A stretch of DNA of 64,000 bases from Deltaproteobacteria bacterium (GTDB lineage Bacteria; Myxococcota_A; Polyangia; Polyangiales; Ga0077539): contig JADJAE010000061.1 in NCBI GenBank assembly GCA_016704445.1, positions 3,838 through 67,837 on the forward strand, read 5' to 3'. Under the pieces are notes generated by a model. It was not told where the DNA came from. It saw nothing but the letters and a program-made list of their open reading frames with translations, and ran no database searches. How positions within the stretch are numbered: position 1 is the first letter of the stretch; each line of letters opens with the position of its first letter. Of this stretch, positions 44,297 to 54,091 are shown in pieces. The translations under genes were made by a program, and so were the position numbers.

Positions 44297-45538
44297 TCAG
44301 CCCAGGACCATCCGAACCGCCGTCACCACCCCGAGGAGCGCCGACGCCGACGCCAGCACCGCGGCCGCGATGGCCAGGTTGGGCTGCCGGTCGATGAAGC
44401 GCGACCACGAGCCCCCCGCGCGCTTCATCCCGGTGCACGGGCACTGCACCGGCCCTCGGCCCTCCAGCGCGGCCTGCACCCGCTGCGCGAGCTCGGCCAC
44501 CGAGCCGAAGCGCCGCGTGGGGTCCTTGTCGAGGCCTCGCGCGATGATCCACGAGTACTCTGGCGGGATCTCGAGCTTGTGGTGCATCGCGAGCGCCCCC
44601 ATGGGTGCTTCGGTCTTCACGGCCTGCAGCAGCTCGTCGAGGTTGCGCTTCGGCGTGAGGTAGTGCCGCAGCCCCATCAGCTCGAAGAGCACCGCGCAGA
44701 GCGAGTACACGTCGCTGCGAGCGTCGGTCTTGTCGTGCTCGCCTCGGGCCTGCTCGGGGGACATGTACGCCGGGGTCCCGATGGCGTGGCCCAGCATGGT
44801 CCCGTAGGCCGACGGGGCGGGGCCGCCCGGGGCCGCGGTCGGGTCGCTCGTGCCGACCTGCTTCGCGAGGCCCCAGTCCATGAGCATCACCTCGCCGAAG
44901 GGGCCGACCATGATGTTGGCGGGCTTGATGTCCCGGTGCACCCAGCCCTTGCTGTGCGCGAACTGCACCGCCCGGCAGAGCTGAAGGAACATCTCCGCCC
45001 GCGCCTCGACGCTATAGCGGGAGAGGTAGTTCGGGTCCTTCGCGCGGAGGCGGTCGATGACGTGCTCGAGGGTGTCGCCCTCGACGTACTTCATCACGAA
45101 GAAGAAGCCGCGCTCGTCGAGGCCGACGTCGTGCACCGGCACGATGCCCGGGTGCTCGAGCTGCCCCACCGTCTGGATCTCGCTGGCGAAGCGCGAGATG
45201 GTGTCCGGGTCCTGCATGTCGGGCTTGAGCCGCTTCAGGGCGACGCGGCGCTCGATGTCGTTGTCGACGCAGAGCTCGACCTCGCCGAAGGCCCCTTCGC
45301 CCAGGCGCTTCACGGTCTGGTAGCGGGGCCTCGCGTTCTCGACGAGCTGCATCCCCTCGTCCGTCACGACGGACCGGGGCAGCACCGCGCCTGCGCGAGG
45401 GGCCGACGATCGCCCCGCGGGAGCGAGGCTGTCGATCGGCAGCGAGAAGGAGTGGTTGGCGCCAAACGACGGGCTGGCCAGCGTCGCGTCCAGGGAGGAC
45501 TCGTCGGAGCGGTCGGCAGATCCCATGGGCCCGAACAT
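44297..45538 (-). CDS. Eukaryotic-type serine/threonine protein kinase with C-terminal membrane helix
   Basis: Residues 73-355 form a protein kinase: Gly-loop GEGAFGEV (80-87), VALK with Lys102, catalytic HRDIKPAN (201-208) and the metal-binding DWG (221-223) in place of the usual DFG, as in many bacterial PknB-like kinases. The activation segment ends GTPAYMSPEQARG. About 70 disordered residues precede it. A single hydrophobic helix (about 388-411) at the C-terminus would anchor it in the inner membrane with the kinase in the cytoplasm and no extracellular sensor. It may be co-transcribed with the PhoD gene; substrate unknown. The start at 45538 is the first available; Met5 is possible. Confidence 0.9.
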   Translation of the reverse strand: MFGPMGSADRSDESSLDATLASPSFGANHSFSLPIDSLAPAGRSSAPRAGAVLPRSVVTDEGMQLVENARPRYQTVKRLGEGAFGEVELCVDNDIERRVALKRLKPDMQDPDTISRFASEIQTVGQLEHPGIVPVHDVGLDERGFFFVMKYVEGDTLEHVIDRLRAKDPNYLSRYSVEARAEMFLQLCRAVQFAHSKGWVHRDIKPANIMVGPFGEVMLMDWGLAKQVGTSDPTAAPGGPAPSAYGTMLGHAIGTPAYMSPEQARGEHDKTDARSDVYSLCAVLFELMGLRHYLTPKRNLDELLQAVKTEAPMGALAMHHKLEIPPEYSWIIARGLDKDPTRRFGSVAELAQRVQAALEGRGPVQCPCTGMKRAGGSWSRFIDRQPNLAIAAAVLASASALLGVVTAVRMVLG

Positions 45539-45575
45539 ACCCTGTCGGGTACCGGGCGCGATGGCCCCGCCCGGG

Positions 45576-45633
<58 letters not shown>

Positions 45634-45781
45634 CAGCGCCCGGGGCCCGGAGAAGGGTCGACGGCGTCGCCCGACGAGCCCGGGAGGCGGGGGGCCGTTT
45701 GGGGGGGGGGGCGGGGGCGGGCCACTCGCATCGGCGAAGATGAGGTCAACCATCAGGCGACGGTGCGACGGGGGGGAGCGA

Positions 45782-46885
45782 TCAGGACAGGGAGCTGGCC
45801 GGGAGCAGGGCCTTCGGAGCGCCCTCGGAGCCGGGCGTGAGGTGGAACTCGCGCTCCAGCTGCTCGAGCTCGATGGCCACTGCGCGCAGCATCGCGCGAC
45901 GCTCGTGGAAGGGCAGGAAGGCGCTCTTGAAGCCGTTGAGGATGATGCTCTTCAGGCTCGGCCAGCCGACGTCCATCTCCGTGTGGACGATGAACAGCTC
46001 CTTGGACACGGTGGTGTCCGTGATGAGCCGGTTGTCGGTGTTGACCGTCACCCGCACCCCGAGGTCCTGATAGAACTTCAGCGGGTGCGAGCGCAGGTCG
46101 CGCACGGCGCCGGTCTGCACGTTGCTCGACGGGCAGCACTCCAGCGGCACCCGGTGGTCGGTGATGTAGTGCAAGAGGTCGCCGTCCTCGCGGAGGCGGC
46201 AGCCGTGGCCGATGCGGTGCGCGCCGCAGACGTGCAGCGCCTGCTCGATGGACTCCGGCCCGTAGGCCTCGCCCGCGTGGATGGTGCAGTTGATGTTGTT
46301 GTTGCGGATGAGCTGGAACGCATCCTTGTGGTGCTTGGCCGGGTGGTCGTACTCGGCGCCGGCGAGGTCGAAGCCCACCACGCCGCGGTTCTTGTAGGCC
46401 ACCGCGAGCTCGGCCATCTCCAGCGAGCTCTCCGGGGAGATGTTGCGGATGCCGCAGATGATCACGTTGGAGTGGATGCCGAAGTCGTCCTGGGCGCGGC
46501 GCAGCCCGTTGATCACCGCCTCGACGACCTTGGTCAGCGAGAGCGATCCGCGGGTGTGGAGCATCGGCGAGTAGCGCACCTCCATGTAGCGGACGCCCTC
46601 GGCGGCGGCGTCTTCGCCCAGCTCGTAGGCCACGCGGGTGAGCGCCGCCTCGGTCTGGAGCACCCGGAGCGTGACGTCGAAGGCCTTGAGGTACTCCGTG
46701 AGCGAGCCGGTGTTCTCGCCCACGTGCATCGCCGCGGCGAGGCCCTCCTCGGTGGTCGCCGGGAGCTCGATGCCGTCCTGACGAGCCAGTTCGAGGATCG
46801 TCGACAGCCGGAGCGACCCATCGAGGTGCACGTGGAGGTCGGTCTTCGGCAGCTTGCGGATCTGTTCGAGGGTAAGCGTCTTCAT
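45782..46885 (-). CDS. add: Adenosine deaminase
   Basis: It converts adenosine (and deoxyadenosine) to inosine in purine salvage. ATG 46885 gives MKTLTLEQIRKLPKTDLHVHLDGSLR, where His18 and His20 begin the zinc site. Others follow: the substrate/zinc region TIHAGEAYGP with the catalytic Glu, RIGHGCRL, and VTVNTDNRL for the second-shell Asp. The NTDNRL form, rather than TDDP, occurs in many bacterial members. The length of 367 residues is normal. The 28 extra residues upstream in frame lack similarity. It is divergent from the helical-repeat gene with 107 bp between. Confidence 0.9.
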   Translation of the reverse strand: MKTLTLEQIRKLPKTDLHVHLDGSLRLSTILELARQDGIELPATTEEGLAAAMHVGENTGSLTEYLKAFDVTLRVLQTEAALTRVAYELGEDAAAEGVRYMEVRYSPMLHTRGSLSLTKVVEAVINGLRRAQDDFGIHSNVIICGIRNISPESSLEMAELAVAYKNRGVVGFDLAGAEYDHPAKHHKDAFQLIRNNNINCTIHAGEAYGPESIEQALHVCGAHRIGHGCRLREDGDLLHYITDHRVPLECCPSSNVQTGAVRDLRSHPLKFYQDLGVRVTVNTDNRLITDTTVSKELFIVHTEMDVGWPSLKSIILNGFKSAFLPFHERRAMLRAVAIELEQLEREFHLTPGSEGAPKALLPASSLS

Positions 46886-46992
46886 CGTCGAGCGCTTATA
46901 CCCGCCGTCGCCGCCACTGTCCCATCGGCTGTGCGGAGTTATTGACGCGACCCCCCCCTTCGTCGGCACCCTGCACCGCCACCGCGAGAGAC

Positions 46993-49830
46993 ATGGACCA
47001 TCGACGACTCGTGATCGCGCCCGCCATCGTCATCGCGCTCGCCGCGGTGGGCGCGGCGCTGGTCGCCACGCGAAGCCCTGCTCCGCCCGCTCCGCCCGCT
47101 CCGCCGCGAAGGTCCGCCGCCGTCGCCCGCCCTCCGTCGCCCCGCATCGCGCGCCCCGCCGCCGCCCCGGAGCGCGCCGTGCTGCCCGCCACCCTCCGCG
47201 AGCTCAGCGCCCGCCTCGACGCCCGCTACGTCCTGCGCCCGGACGCCCGCTTCGCCCTCGCGCTCCAGCACCTCGCCTCGCTCGAGACCCCGGCCTCGCC
47301 CGCCCCCGAGCTGCGCCCCAGCCGTGATGGCTGGTCGGTGCTGGTGCGCGGAACCCCGGTGGCGACGCTCCCGAGGGACGTCACCTTCGACGCCATGCTC
47401 ACCGCGGCGGTGGCCTTCGCCACGGAGCGCGACCTCCCCACGAGGGTCGAGCTCGCCCATGAGGCTCCGCCCCGGAGCGACGCCCTCGCCGCCCCGATGC
47501 TGCGCGACCCCTGGGCCGCCGCCCGCGCCGCCGACGCCCGATGGATCGCAGGCGTCCACCGGGTGTCCGACGTCGTGGCGCTGGGCCGCGCGCTCGCCCT
47601 CACCGCCGCGCTCTCCAGGGACCCGCTGGGGCTCGGCGACGCGGTCGCGGCGAGGTCCCTCTCGGCGCTGGCCCTGGCGCGCGCGGCGGGCTCCCCCGAC
47701 CCGCTGGGCGAGGCCCTGCTCTGCCACGCGATGACCTACACCGCCGAGGCGGCGGGTCGCTCCGAGGCGCTGTCGACGACGCACCGCGACGCGGTTGCGA
47801 GGGTGCTGCTGGCCGCTCGCGAGGGAGCCGCCGCCCCGAGGACGGACCTCGCCGGGGCGCGCCGGGCGGCGCAGGACATACCGGGTCAGGTATTGACCTC
47901 CCTGGAGCGCGACGAGGGGACGATGTCGGGCGCGGGCGCGGCGGCCTTCGCGCGCTTCTCGGCGCTGGAGACCGCGGAGGTCACCGACGGCGGCTGGATC
48001 GATCGGTCGGTGACGGAGTCGCGACGGCGGTCGCGCTGGGGCGACGGGCTGATGCGGGTGCTCTCCGCGGCGCAGCAGGCGGCCTCGACCCCATCGCAGG
48101 CGCAGGAGGTGCTGGCGCTGCTGGGCAACCCCTCCGACCCCCTGGGCGACGCGTGGCTCTCCTGGGCGAGGCGTTACATCGTCGCGTCGGCGAGCGCGTC
48201 GGCGAGGGCGACGCTGGCGCAGGACGTGGGCGGGGCCTCGGGCGTCGGGATCCCCGTGGCGCTGCGCAGCCTGCGGGTGCTGGTGGCCGAAGGAGGGGGA
48301 GGTACGACCGCGGTGATGTCGGCCATCGAGCGCCTCGCGCGGCTGATGGACCAGCGCCCTGCGCACCGCCTCGCGCTGGGCTCGCTGCTGATCGACGGCG
48401 CGTACGATGTCCCGAGGGCGGAGGCGATGCTGGCCGCCGGGGTGGCGCAGGCGCCGGGCTTCGACGCGGCGGCGGGCGCGCGGCTGGCGGTGATCCGCGG
48501 CGACCGCGGGGGGCTGCTGGCGCTGGCGAGGACGGGCTCTCCCGCGGGGCGCGTCGCGGCGCTGCGGCCCCTGGCGAGGACCCCTGGGCCGGACTCGGCG
48601 CAGCAGGACGCGGCGTGGCAGGCGCTCATCGACGAGACCCGCGGCGACGGGGAGCTGATGGCCCAGTGGGGCATGGCGCTGATCGCTCGAGGCGAGGCGT
48701 CGCGCGCGAGGGACACGCTGACGGCGTGGGCGTCGTCGAACCACCGCGCCTCGTCGGCCGCGCAGGTGGCGGTGGCGGCGGCGCTGGGCGAGGCGCTGCT
48801 GCGGCTGCGCGACCTGCCTGGGGCGTGGAGGGTGCTGGAGCCCTGGGCGACCTCGGACTCGGTGCCCGCGCTCTCGGCCGGGGCGAGGGCGCTGATCGAG
48901 CTGGAGCGCTTCGAGGAGGCCGAGCGCCTCGCGCGCAGGGCGTGGGACCGGGACGAGCACGCGCCCACCACGGCGCTGCTGGCGGAGGCGTGCTGGCGTC
49001 GCTCGAACCACGCGGCGGCGGCGGAGGCGCTGTCGTCGAGGGCCGGGGCGATGAGCGAGCCGACCTGGGAAGAGACCGTGGGTCAGAGCTTCGACGCGGT
49101 GTTCAGCGGGCGCTCTCCGACCGAGGGCAGGGCGGCGCTGGCCGCGCTGGGGCCGGAGGTGGACGTGCTGCGGCGCTCGGCGCTGCTCAGGGCGATGCTG
49201 AGGGCGGGGCACGGGGGCATCGCGGCGCAGATCCACGAGAGCCTGAGGGGGGAGGGGGACGCGCACCGGGAGCTGCTGCTGGCGCGCTACGCGATGAGGG
49301 TGGCGAGCGAGGGCGAGCTGCCGGCGGGGGAGTGGCTTCAGGGAGAGGTCCCGGGCCCTGAGCGGGTGGAGCTCGCCGACGCGGCGTATGCGCGGCGGCT
49401 GGGCGAGGTGCTGTGGGGCGTGGTGGACGCTCCTTCGGGGGGCCCCGCGGGGGACAGGGTGTGGCTGCTGAGGGCGTCGTCGTCGCTGAGAGAGGGAGCG
49501 AGCGACCCGCACCGGCCGGAGCTGCTGGAGCACCTGAGGGCGAGCGACAACGGCGGTTGGGCCCACACGCTGGCAAGGCACCTGATGGACCTGTCGCCCA
49601 TGGAGGCGGTGCGCGCGCAGGCCGACACGAGGGAGCAGGAGTGGCAGACGGCCTACTACCTCGGGCTGAAGGCCCTGGCCGCGGGCGATCGGGCCGCGGC
49701 CTCGGACTGGTTCCACGGGGCGCTGGACCCGGGGGAGGGCGCGCCGGTGGAGGCGCGCTGGGCGCTGGCCGCGCTGCGCGAGGAGGCCTCTGGCGACCGG
49801 GGGCTGGCGCTGCGGGTCGAGGCGGAGTGA
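46993..49830 (+). CDS. Membrane-anchored helical-repeat (TPR-like) protein
   Basis: ATG 46993 starts MDHRRLVIAPAIVIALAAVGAALVA, a single N-terminal membrane helix, followed by a Pro/Ala linker. The rest (945 residues in all) is almost entirely Ala/Leu/Arg-rich helices with TPR-like pairing, clearest at about 540-770: AQWGMALIARGEASRARDTL, ALLRLRDLPGAWRVLEPWA, ALIELERFEEAERLARRAWD, LLAEACWRRSNHAAAAEALS. The soluble part is probably periplasmic. The next gene on the same strand, a divergent Hsp70, starts 48 bp downstream, so this may be an accessory of that chaperone, although opposite membrane sides would argue against direct contact. No catalytic motif was seen. Confidence 0.78.
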   Translation: MDHRRLVIAPAIVIALAAVGAALVATRSPAPPAPPAPPRRSAAVARPPSPRIARPAAAPERAVLPATLRELSARLDARYVLRPDARFALALQHLASLETPASPAPELRPSRDGWSVLVRGTPVATLPRDVTFDAMLTAAVAFATERDLPTRVELAHEAPPRSDALAAPMLRDPWAAARAADARWIAGVHRVSDVVALGRALALTAALSRDPLGLGDAVAARSLSALALARAAGSPDPLGEALLCHAMTYTAEAAGRSEALSTTHRDAVARVLLAAREGAAAPRTDLAGARRAAQDIPGQVLTSLERDEGTMSGAGAAAFARFSALETAEVTDGGWIDRSVTESRRRSRWGDGLMRVLSAAQQAASTPSQAQEVLALLGNPSDPLGDAWLSWARRYIVASASASARATLAQDVGGASGVGIPVALRSLRVLVAEGGGGTTAVMSAIERLARLMDQRPAHRLALGSLLIDGAYDVPRAEAMLAAGVAQAPGFDAAAGARLAVIRGDRGGLLALARTGSPAGRVAALRPLARTPGPDSAQQDAAWQALIDETRGDGELMAQWGMALIARGEASRARDTLTAWASSNHRASSAAQVAVAAALGEALLRLRDLPGAWRVLEPWATSDSVPALSAGARALIELERFEEAERLARRAWDRDEHAPTTALLAEACWRRSNHAAAAEALSSRAGAMSEPTWEETVGQSFDAVFSGRSPTEGRAALAALGPEVDVLRRSALLRAMLRAGHGGIAAQIHESLRGEGDAHRELLLARYAMRVASEGELPAGEWLQGEVPGPERVELADAAYARRLGEVLWGVVDAPSGGPAGDRVWLLRASSSLREGASDPHRPELLEHLRASDNGGWAHTLARHLMDLSPMEAVRAQADTREQEWQTAYYLGLKALAAGDRAAASDWFHGALDPGEGAPVEARWALAALREEASGDRGLALRVEAE

Positions 49831-49878
49831 GCGGGGGTTAAGGGCCCTGCGCCCCGTGATACAACCGCGCGCACAGCC

Positions 49879-52625
49879 ATGACCGATGCCGTGCGCGTTG
49901 ACTCCTTCACCTACGAGCTCCACGGCGCCGACCTCGTGGTGCACCCCGATGCGCCCGTCGACGCGCTCCACACCGTGCGGCTCCCGCTGCCCTCGGCGTG
50001 GCCCTCCACCGGCCGCCTCGTGGTGCGCGCCTCCGGCGTCTGCGAGCAGCCCTTCGAGGCCGCCCTCGCCGTCGACCGGGTCACCCTCTCCCCCTCCGTC
50101 GCCGCCACCGTGCGCGACGACCTCACCTTCGAGCTCGAGCTCTCCGTCCCCTTCGCCGCGCTCTCTTCGCTCGCGGGCGATCCCCGCCGGATCGACCTCC
50201 TCGTCGCCGGGCGCCCGCTCCAGCTCGCCCGCCTCCAGCTCGTGCCCACGACCCTCTCGCTGGAGCCCGACTCCTTCGAGCTCCGCGAGGCCACCGACTC
50301 CATCCTCGTCAACGCCCCCGAGCGCCAGCTCTTCGACCTCCAGAACCCCGAGGAGGGCTTCTGGATCGGCACCGGCCGCTGGCGCCTCCGCCTGCTCGTC
50401 GACTGGCGCCGCGCCCCCGACGACGCCCCCTTCGCGCTCGACGCCCGCCCCGCCGACGTCGGTCTCCGCGTAGAGCACCCGACCTTCGCCAGCGAGGCCG
50501 TGCGCGAAGACCCCTCTCGCCGCGCGGGCGGCCGACGAACATACACCGAGCTGTATGTCGACACCTCGCACCCGTCGCTGAGCGAGGGCGTCCCCCCCGA
50601 AGGGGTCGACCTCCCGCTGCGCATCGCCGTCTCCCACCCGCTCTCCGTCGCTCCCGTCGAGGGCCTCGACCTCCCCTCCCTCCGCCTCACCTGGACCCGC
50701 GTCGTCGCCCTTCGTCTTCGCGACCCCCGGCCCTCGCTGCCGACCTTCCGCCGCCTCTCCGCCGTCGGCATCGACTTCGGCACCACCGCCACCGTCGCGG
50801 CCTTCACCCACCAGGGCTACCGCTCGCTGATGCGCCTCGGCTCGCCCCCCGACGCGCGCACCAACCCCGCGGAGAACCCCACCGTGCTCCTCATCGAGGA
50901 CCACGAGCGCCTCTGGGCCGAGCTCTCCTCTCGCGACGCGACGCGCCGATTCCCCGACCTGCTGCGCGTGGTGCAGGCCTCCCACGCGGCGAGGGAGAAG
51001 CTCAGCGAGTTTCCCAACGCGGTGGTCACGGAGATCAAGTCCCTCCCCGAGCGGGTGTTCGCGCTCGACCAGGCGCCGCAGCTCCGCGACCGCGAGAAGA
51101 AGGCCGATTTCCTCCTCGACGAGCCCCGGGTGCGCATGGTCGTGCGGGCCTACGGCTACCTCCTCGGTCGGGCCATCAACCGCCCCGGTCAGGAGGTCTT
51201 CCTCCGCTACTGGCTGACCTACCCCGCGGAGTTCGACGAGCGGGCGCGGGCGCTGCTCATCGAAGAGCTTCGGGCGGGCATCCTGCTGTCCATCCCCGAG
51301 GGCATCTCCGCCGACGAGGTCACGGTGCAGATGCAGGCCACCGAGCCCGAGGCCTACGCCGCCGAGGTGTGCCCCGAGCTCGCGGCGCACCCGGCCTTCG
51401 CGCCCCTCCTCGAGAAGTTCGGCGAGCTGCGCTTCGCGGTCTTCGACTTCGGCGGAGGAACCCTCGACATCGCCTGCGGCCGCTACCGCCCGGCCACTCC
51501 GGAGGAGGAGTCCGCCTCGGGCTGCACCTCGGTCATCGAGACGCTCCAGGTCGCCGGCGACGACCACCTCGGCGGCGACTACCTCACCCACGAGCTGGTG
51601 TGGCTCGTCCATCAGCACCCCGAGCACCTGCCCGAGATGGAGGCGCGCGAGGTCCCGATGCAGCGCCCGGTGACCATCCCCGAGAACAAGCTCGCCCGCT
51701 CTCCGCAGCTCTACAAGCGCTCGCTGGCCGCGCGGCAGAACAAGGTCCGCTTCCAGGACGCGCTCGCGCTGGAGCAGGTGAAGTTCAAGCGCGCCAACGA
51801 GATGGCCCGCGTCGACTCGCTGGTGGCCCGCCGCCTCGACGAGTCCGAGGTGGCCCTGGAGTCCCTCAAGAACGACATCCCCGGCGTGCAGAAGAAGCTC
51901 GGCACGCACCTCGAGGAGCGCGTGCGCGACGGCGCGAGGCAGCTCGCCAGCATGATCGCGTCGACCCCGTGGGAGCCCGGCGCCGCGGGCTCGCTCGCCC
52001 CGGCGAGCGGGTGGCGAGAGCGAGGGGTGGTGATCCTGCTGGCGGGCAACAGCTCCCGCTCGGACTACGTGGAGCGGGCGCTGGCGCAGGCCCTCGACGC
52101 GCCCGACCTCAAGGTGTGGACCCCGACGGACGACTTCGCTCCTCAGGGCGTGGTCCGCTACGAGACCCCGTCGAGGATCGAGCGCGGCGCGGAGATTCTG
52201 GGCGTCACGCCGAAGACCGCGGTGGCCCTCGGGGCGCTTCGCATCGCCAACCGCGACGTGCACCTCGTCCGCGCGGCGCAGGGCTTCAGCTTCTTCGTGG
52301 GCGACCTCCGGGGCTTTCCGCCGAAGTTCACGGCGCTGCTTCCGATGGGCACGCTGCCGCAGAGCCCCGATCCCTTCGGCGACCACTACCTCGACTTCGG
52401 CCCATGGAACGGCCAGAAGCCCCTTCGCATCGCCAAGGAGTACGAGCCCGGTCGCATGAGCGCCAACGACCGAGGATCATCTCCGTCCGCCCGGAGATCC
52501 CCCCCGACGCGGCGGGTCGGCTCTACCTCTGCCCCTCGTCGCCCACCTCGGTGATGGTGCACCTCGTCCTCGCGGACGGCACGACGGTGCGCGCTCCCCT
52601 CAACCTCGCACCCTACTTCGCGTGA
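49879..52625 (+). CDS. Divergent Hsp70-family ATPase with extra N-terminal domain (one frame break near 3' end)
   Basis: The actin-like ATPase core begins only at about residue 295: VGIDFGTTATVAAF (phosphate-1), FAVFDFGGGTLDIACG (phosphate-2, about 525) and VVILLAGNSSRSDYVERAL (adenosine region, about 715). It is preceded by about 290 residues of unrecognised, probably beta-rich sequence (TYELHGADLVVHPDAPVDAL; LTFELELSVPFAALSSLAGD). After the core only about 150 residues remain, so the canonical substrate-binding domain and lid appear missing or replaced. A one-base break at about 52471-52474 moves the true end from a spurious Arg-rich tail to IISVRPEIPPDAAGRLYLCP ... APLNLAPYFA, stopping at 52625. 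Downstream comes a GrpE-like partner. It probably acts in the cytoplasm as an ATP-driven chaperone or switch; clients are unknown. Confidence 0.85.
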
Positions 52626-53440
52626 TGGCCACTCCTCCCGACGATCCGATCGCAAGGGCATGGACCGTCGCGCTGCGCTCTCAGCTCGACGCCGTGGTGG
52701 CGCAGTTCGAGGCGCAGCTGCGGCAGCACGTGGCGTACAGCAACGCCCAGCACGGCCGCGAGCTCGCGGGGCTCAACGCGCGCATCACCGAGCTGGATCA
52801 ATCCCTGGTGGCCTCGCGCGCCGTGCAGTCGCAGCAGGCCGCCGAGCTCGCCCGCCTGCTGGGAGAGCGCGAGCGCTGGACCCTGGAGGCCCGGCAGCTC
52901 CAGGACGCGCTGCGGGCGCAGACGGCGGAGCTCACCCGGCTGCGCGACGAGCTCGCCGAGCGCGACGACGAGGCCCGCACCCTTGCGATGCAGGTGCAGT
53001 CTCTGGACGCGCAGTTCGCCTCCGAGCGTGAGCTTGTGGCGGCGCTGCTGGGCGTGTCGGGCTCTCAGCTCTTCGACGCGGCGCAGGCGACGCTGGGCGC
53101 GGCGCTGGACGCGACGCCCGGGTGCTACGGCGCGCTGAAGGCGAAGCGCATGGACGTGGTGCTGGCGGGCGCGATGCGCGAGCGGGGGCGGAGCGCGGTG
53201 CGGGCTGCGCTGACCGACGACGAGCGGCGCGCGCTGTCGAGGGCCGCGGCGGCGGCGGGCTGCGAGCTGGTGGAGGCGGCGCTGGGGCAGCGGTACAGCG
53301 CGGCGTCGATGGACAAGGCGGGAGAGCGCGCGGAGCCGGCGGAGGAGGGCCTTGTGGTGGCGTGCGTGATGCCGGGGCTGCGGCTGGCCGGGAGCGCGGG
53401 CTCGCTGGTGCACCCGAGGGTGATCGTGGGGACGGCGTAA
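52625..53440 (+). CDS. Coiled-coil protein with GrpE-like C-terminal domain, coupled to the Hsp70
   Basis: The ATG at 52625 overlaps the Hsp70 stop (TGATG); a GTG at 52622 is also in frame. Residues about 30-135 are a strong coiled coil (LNARITELDQSLVASRAVQS; LARLLGERERWTLEARQLQD). The C-terminal 65 residues follow the order of GrpE's beta-wing: AGCELVEAALGQRYS, SMDKAGERAEPAEEGLVVAC, MPGLRL, then a final strand VHPRVIVG, like GrpE's GxEx..G..F..., HEAV, GYRL and RPARVVV. GrpE exchanges nucleotide on DnaK, and its long helices precede the wing, as here. I infer a dedicated nucleotide-exchange partner for the neighbouring Hsp70. The similarity is weak and needs a profile or structure comparison. 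Confidence 0.65.
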   Translation: MATPPDDPIARAWTVALRSQLDAVVAQFEAQLRQHVAYSNAQHGRELAGLNARITELDQSLVASRAVQSQQAAELARLLGERERWTLEARQLQDALRAQTAELTRLRDELAERDDEARTLAMQVQSLDAQFASERELVAALLGVSGSQLFDAAQATLGAALDATPGCYGALKAKRMDVVLAGAMRERGRSAVRAALTDDERRALSRAAAAAGCELVEAALGQRYSAASMDKAGERAEPAEEGLVVACVMPGLRLAGSAGSLVHPRVIVGTA

Positions 53441-53454
53441 GCTTCCCTGAACCA

Positions 53455-53631
53455 ATGGACGACCGGCGCGACCCCAGACCGACCGAAGCTCAGGTGAACG
53501 AAGACGGCGTCGACCTGACGCTCATCCGCTGGTCGCTGAGCCTCTCTCCCCTCGAACGCCTCCGCGTGCTGGAGGGCCATATGGAATTCGCGGCGAAGGT
53601 CCAGCAGGCGCGGCGCGATGCAGCTCGTTGA
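53455..53631 (+). CDS. Small 58-aa protein paired with nucleotidyltransferase
   Basis: ATG 53455 gives a short charged start and then VDLTLIRWSLSLSPLERLRV and a helix ending QQARRDAAR. The W-x-L-x-L-x-P-x-E-R-L core is common in short proteins encoded directly before nucleotidyltransferases in many bacteria. It overlaps the next gene by 14 bp. It could be an antitoxin-like partner; that is inference. Confidence 0.65.
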   Translation: MDDRRDPRPTEAQVNEDGVDLTLIRWSLSLSPLERLRVLEGHMEFAAKVQQARRDAAR

Positions 53632-54091
53632 GCTCCTGCGGGTGCTGGTGCGGCACGAGGTCGAGTTCGTGGTGGTGGGCGGCGTGGCTGCAGTGATCAA
53701 CGGCGCGCCGGTGACGACCTTCGACCTCGACATCCTTCACCGCAGGACTCCGGAGAACGTCCATCGTCTGGTCGCTGCCCTGACGGAGCTCGACGCTACG
53801 TTCCGCACCGACTCCCGGAAGATCCGTCCGACCGAGTCCCATCTCTCGGGCCCAGGGCACGCGCTGCTCGTCACGAAGCTCGGCGTGCTCGACTCGTTGG
53901 GCACCATCGAGACGAACACCACCTACGAGGACGTGCTCGACGACACCTTCGTCACGAACATCGACGGGCTGCCCATCCGGGCGCTGGAGCTTGCTCGGTT
54001 GATCCGGGTGAAGGAGCAGGCGGGGCGCGCGAAGGACATCGCGGTGCTGCCCGTGCTTCGGGCGACGCTCGTCGAGCGGAAGGGCTCGTGA
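53618..54091 (+). CDS. Minimal nucleotidyltransferase-like protein
   Basis: The 157-residue protein has the nucleotidyltransferase core: FVVVGGVAAVINGAPVTTFDLDIL, where GG and the DLD carboxylates match the metal-dependent site. A later segment LPIRALELARLIRVKEQAGRAKDI matches the family's end. This is the pattern of AbiEii/DUF6036-like nucleotidyltransferases. It overlaps a 58-aa gene upstream and ends in a GTGA overlap with the MOSC gene. Possible roles are a toxin-antitoxin type NMP-transferase or a stand-alone enzyme; the pair is widespread but poorly characterised. Confidence 0.8.
   Translation: MQLVELLRVLVRHEVEFVVVGGVAAVINGAPVTTFDLDILHRRTPENVHRLVAALTELDATFRTDSRKIRPTESHLSGPGHALLVTKLGVLDSLGTIETNTTYEDVLDDTFVTNIDGLPIRALELARLIRVKEQAGRAKDIAVLPVLRATLVERKGS

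Noticed and set aside
46939..52386. Very long open frame on the minus strand (about 1800 codons) opposite the helical-repeat and Hsp70 genes
   Set aside because: It is rich in Arg/Gly/His/Pro runs with no domain, as expected for the antisense of GC-rich coding DNA; the plus-strand genes have clear motifs.
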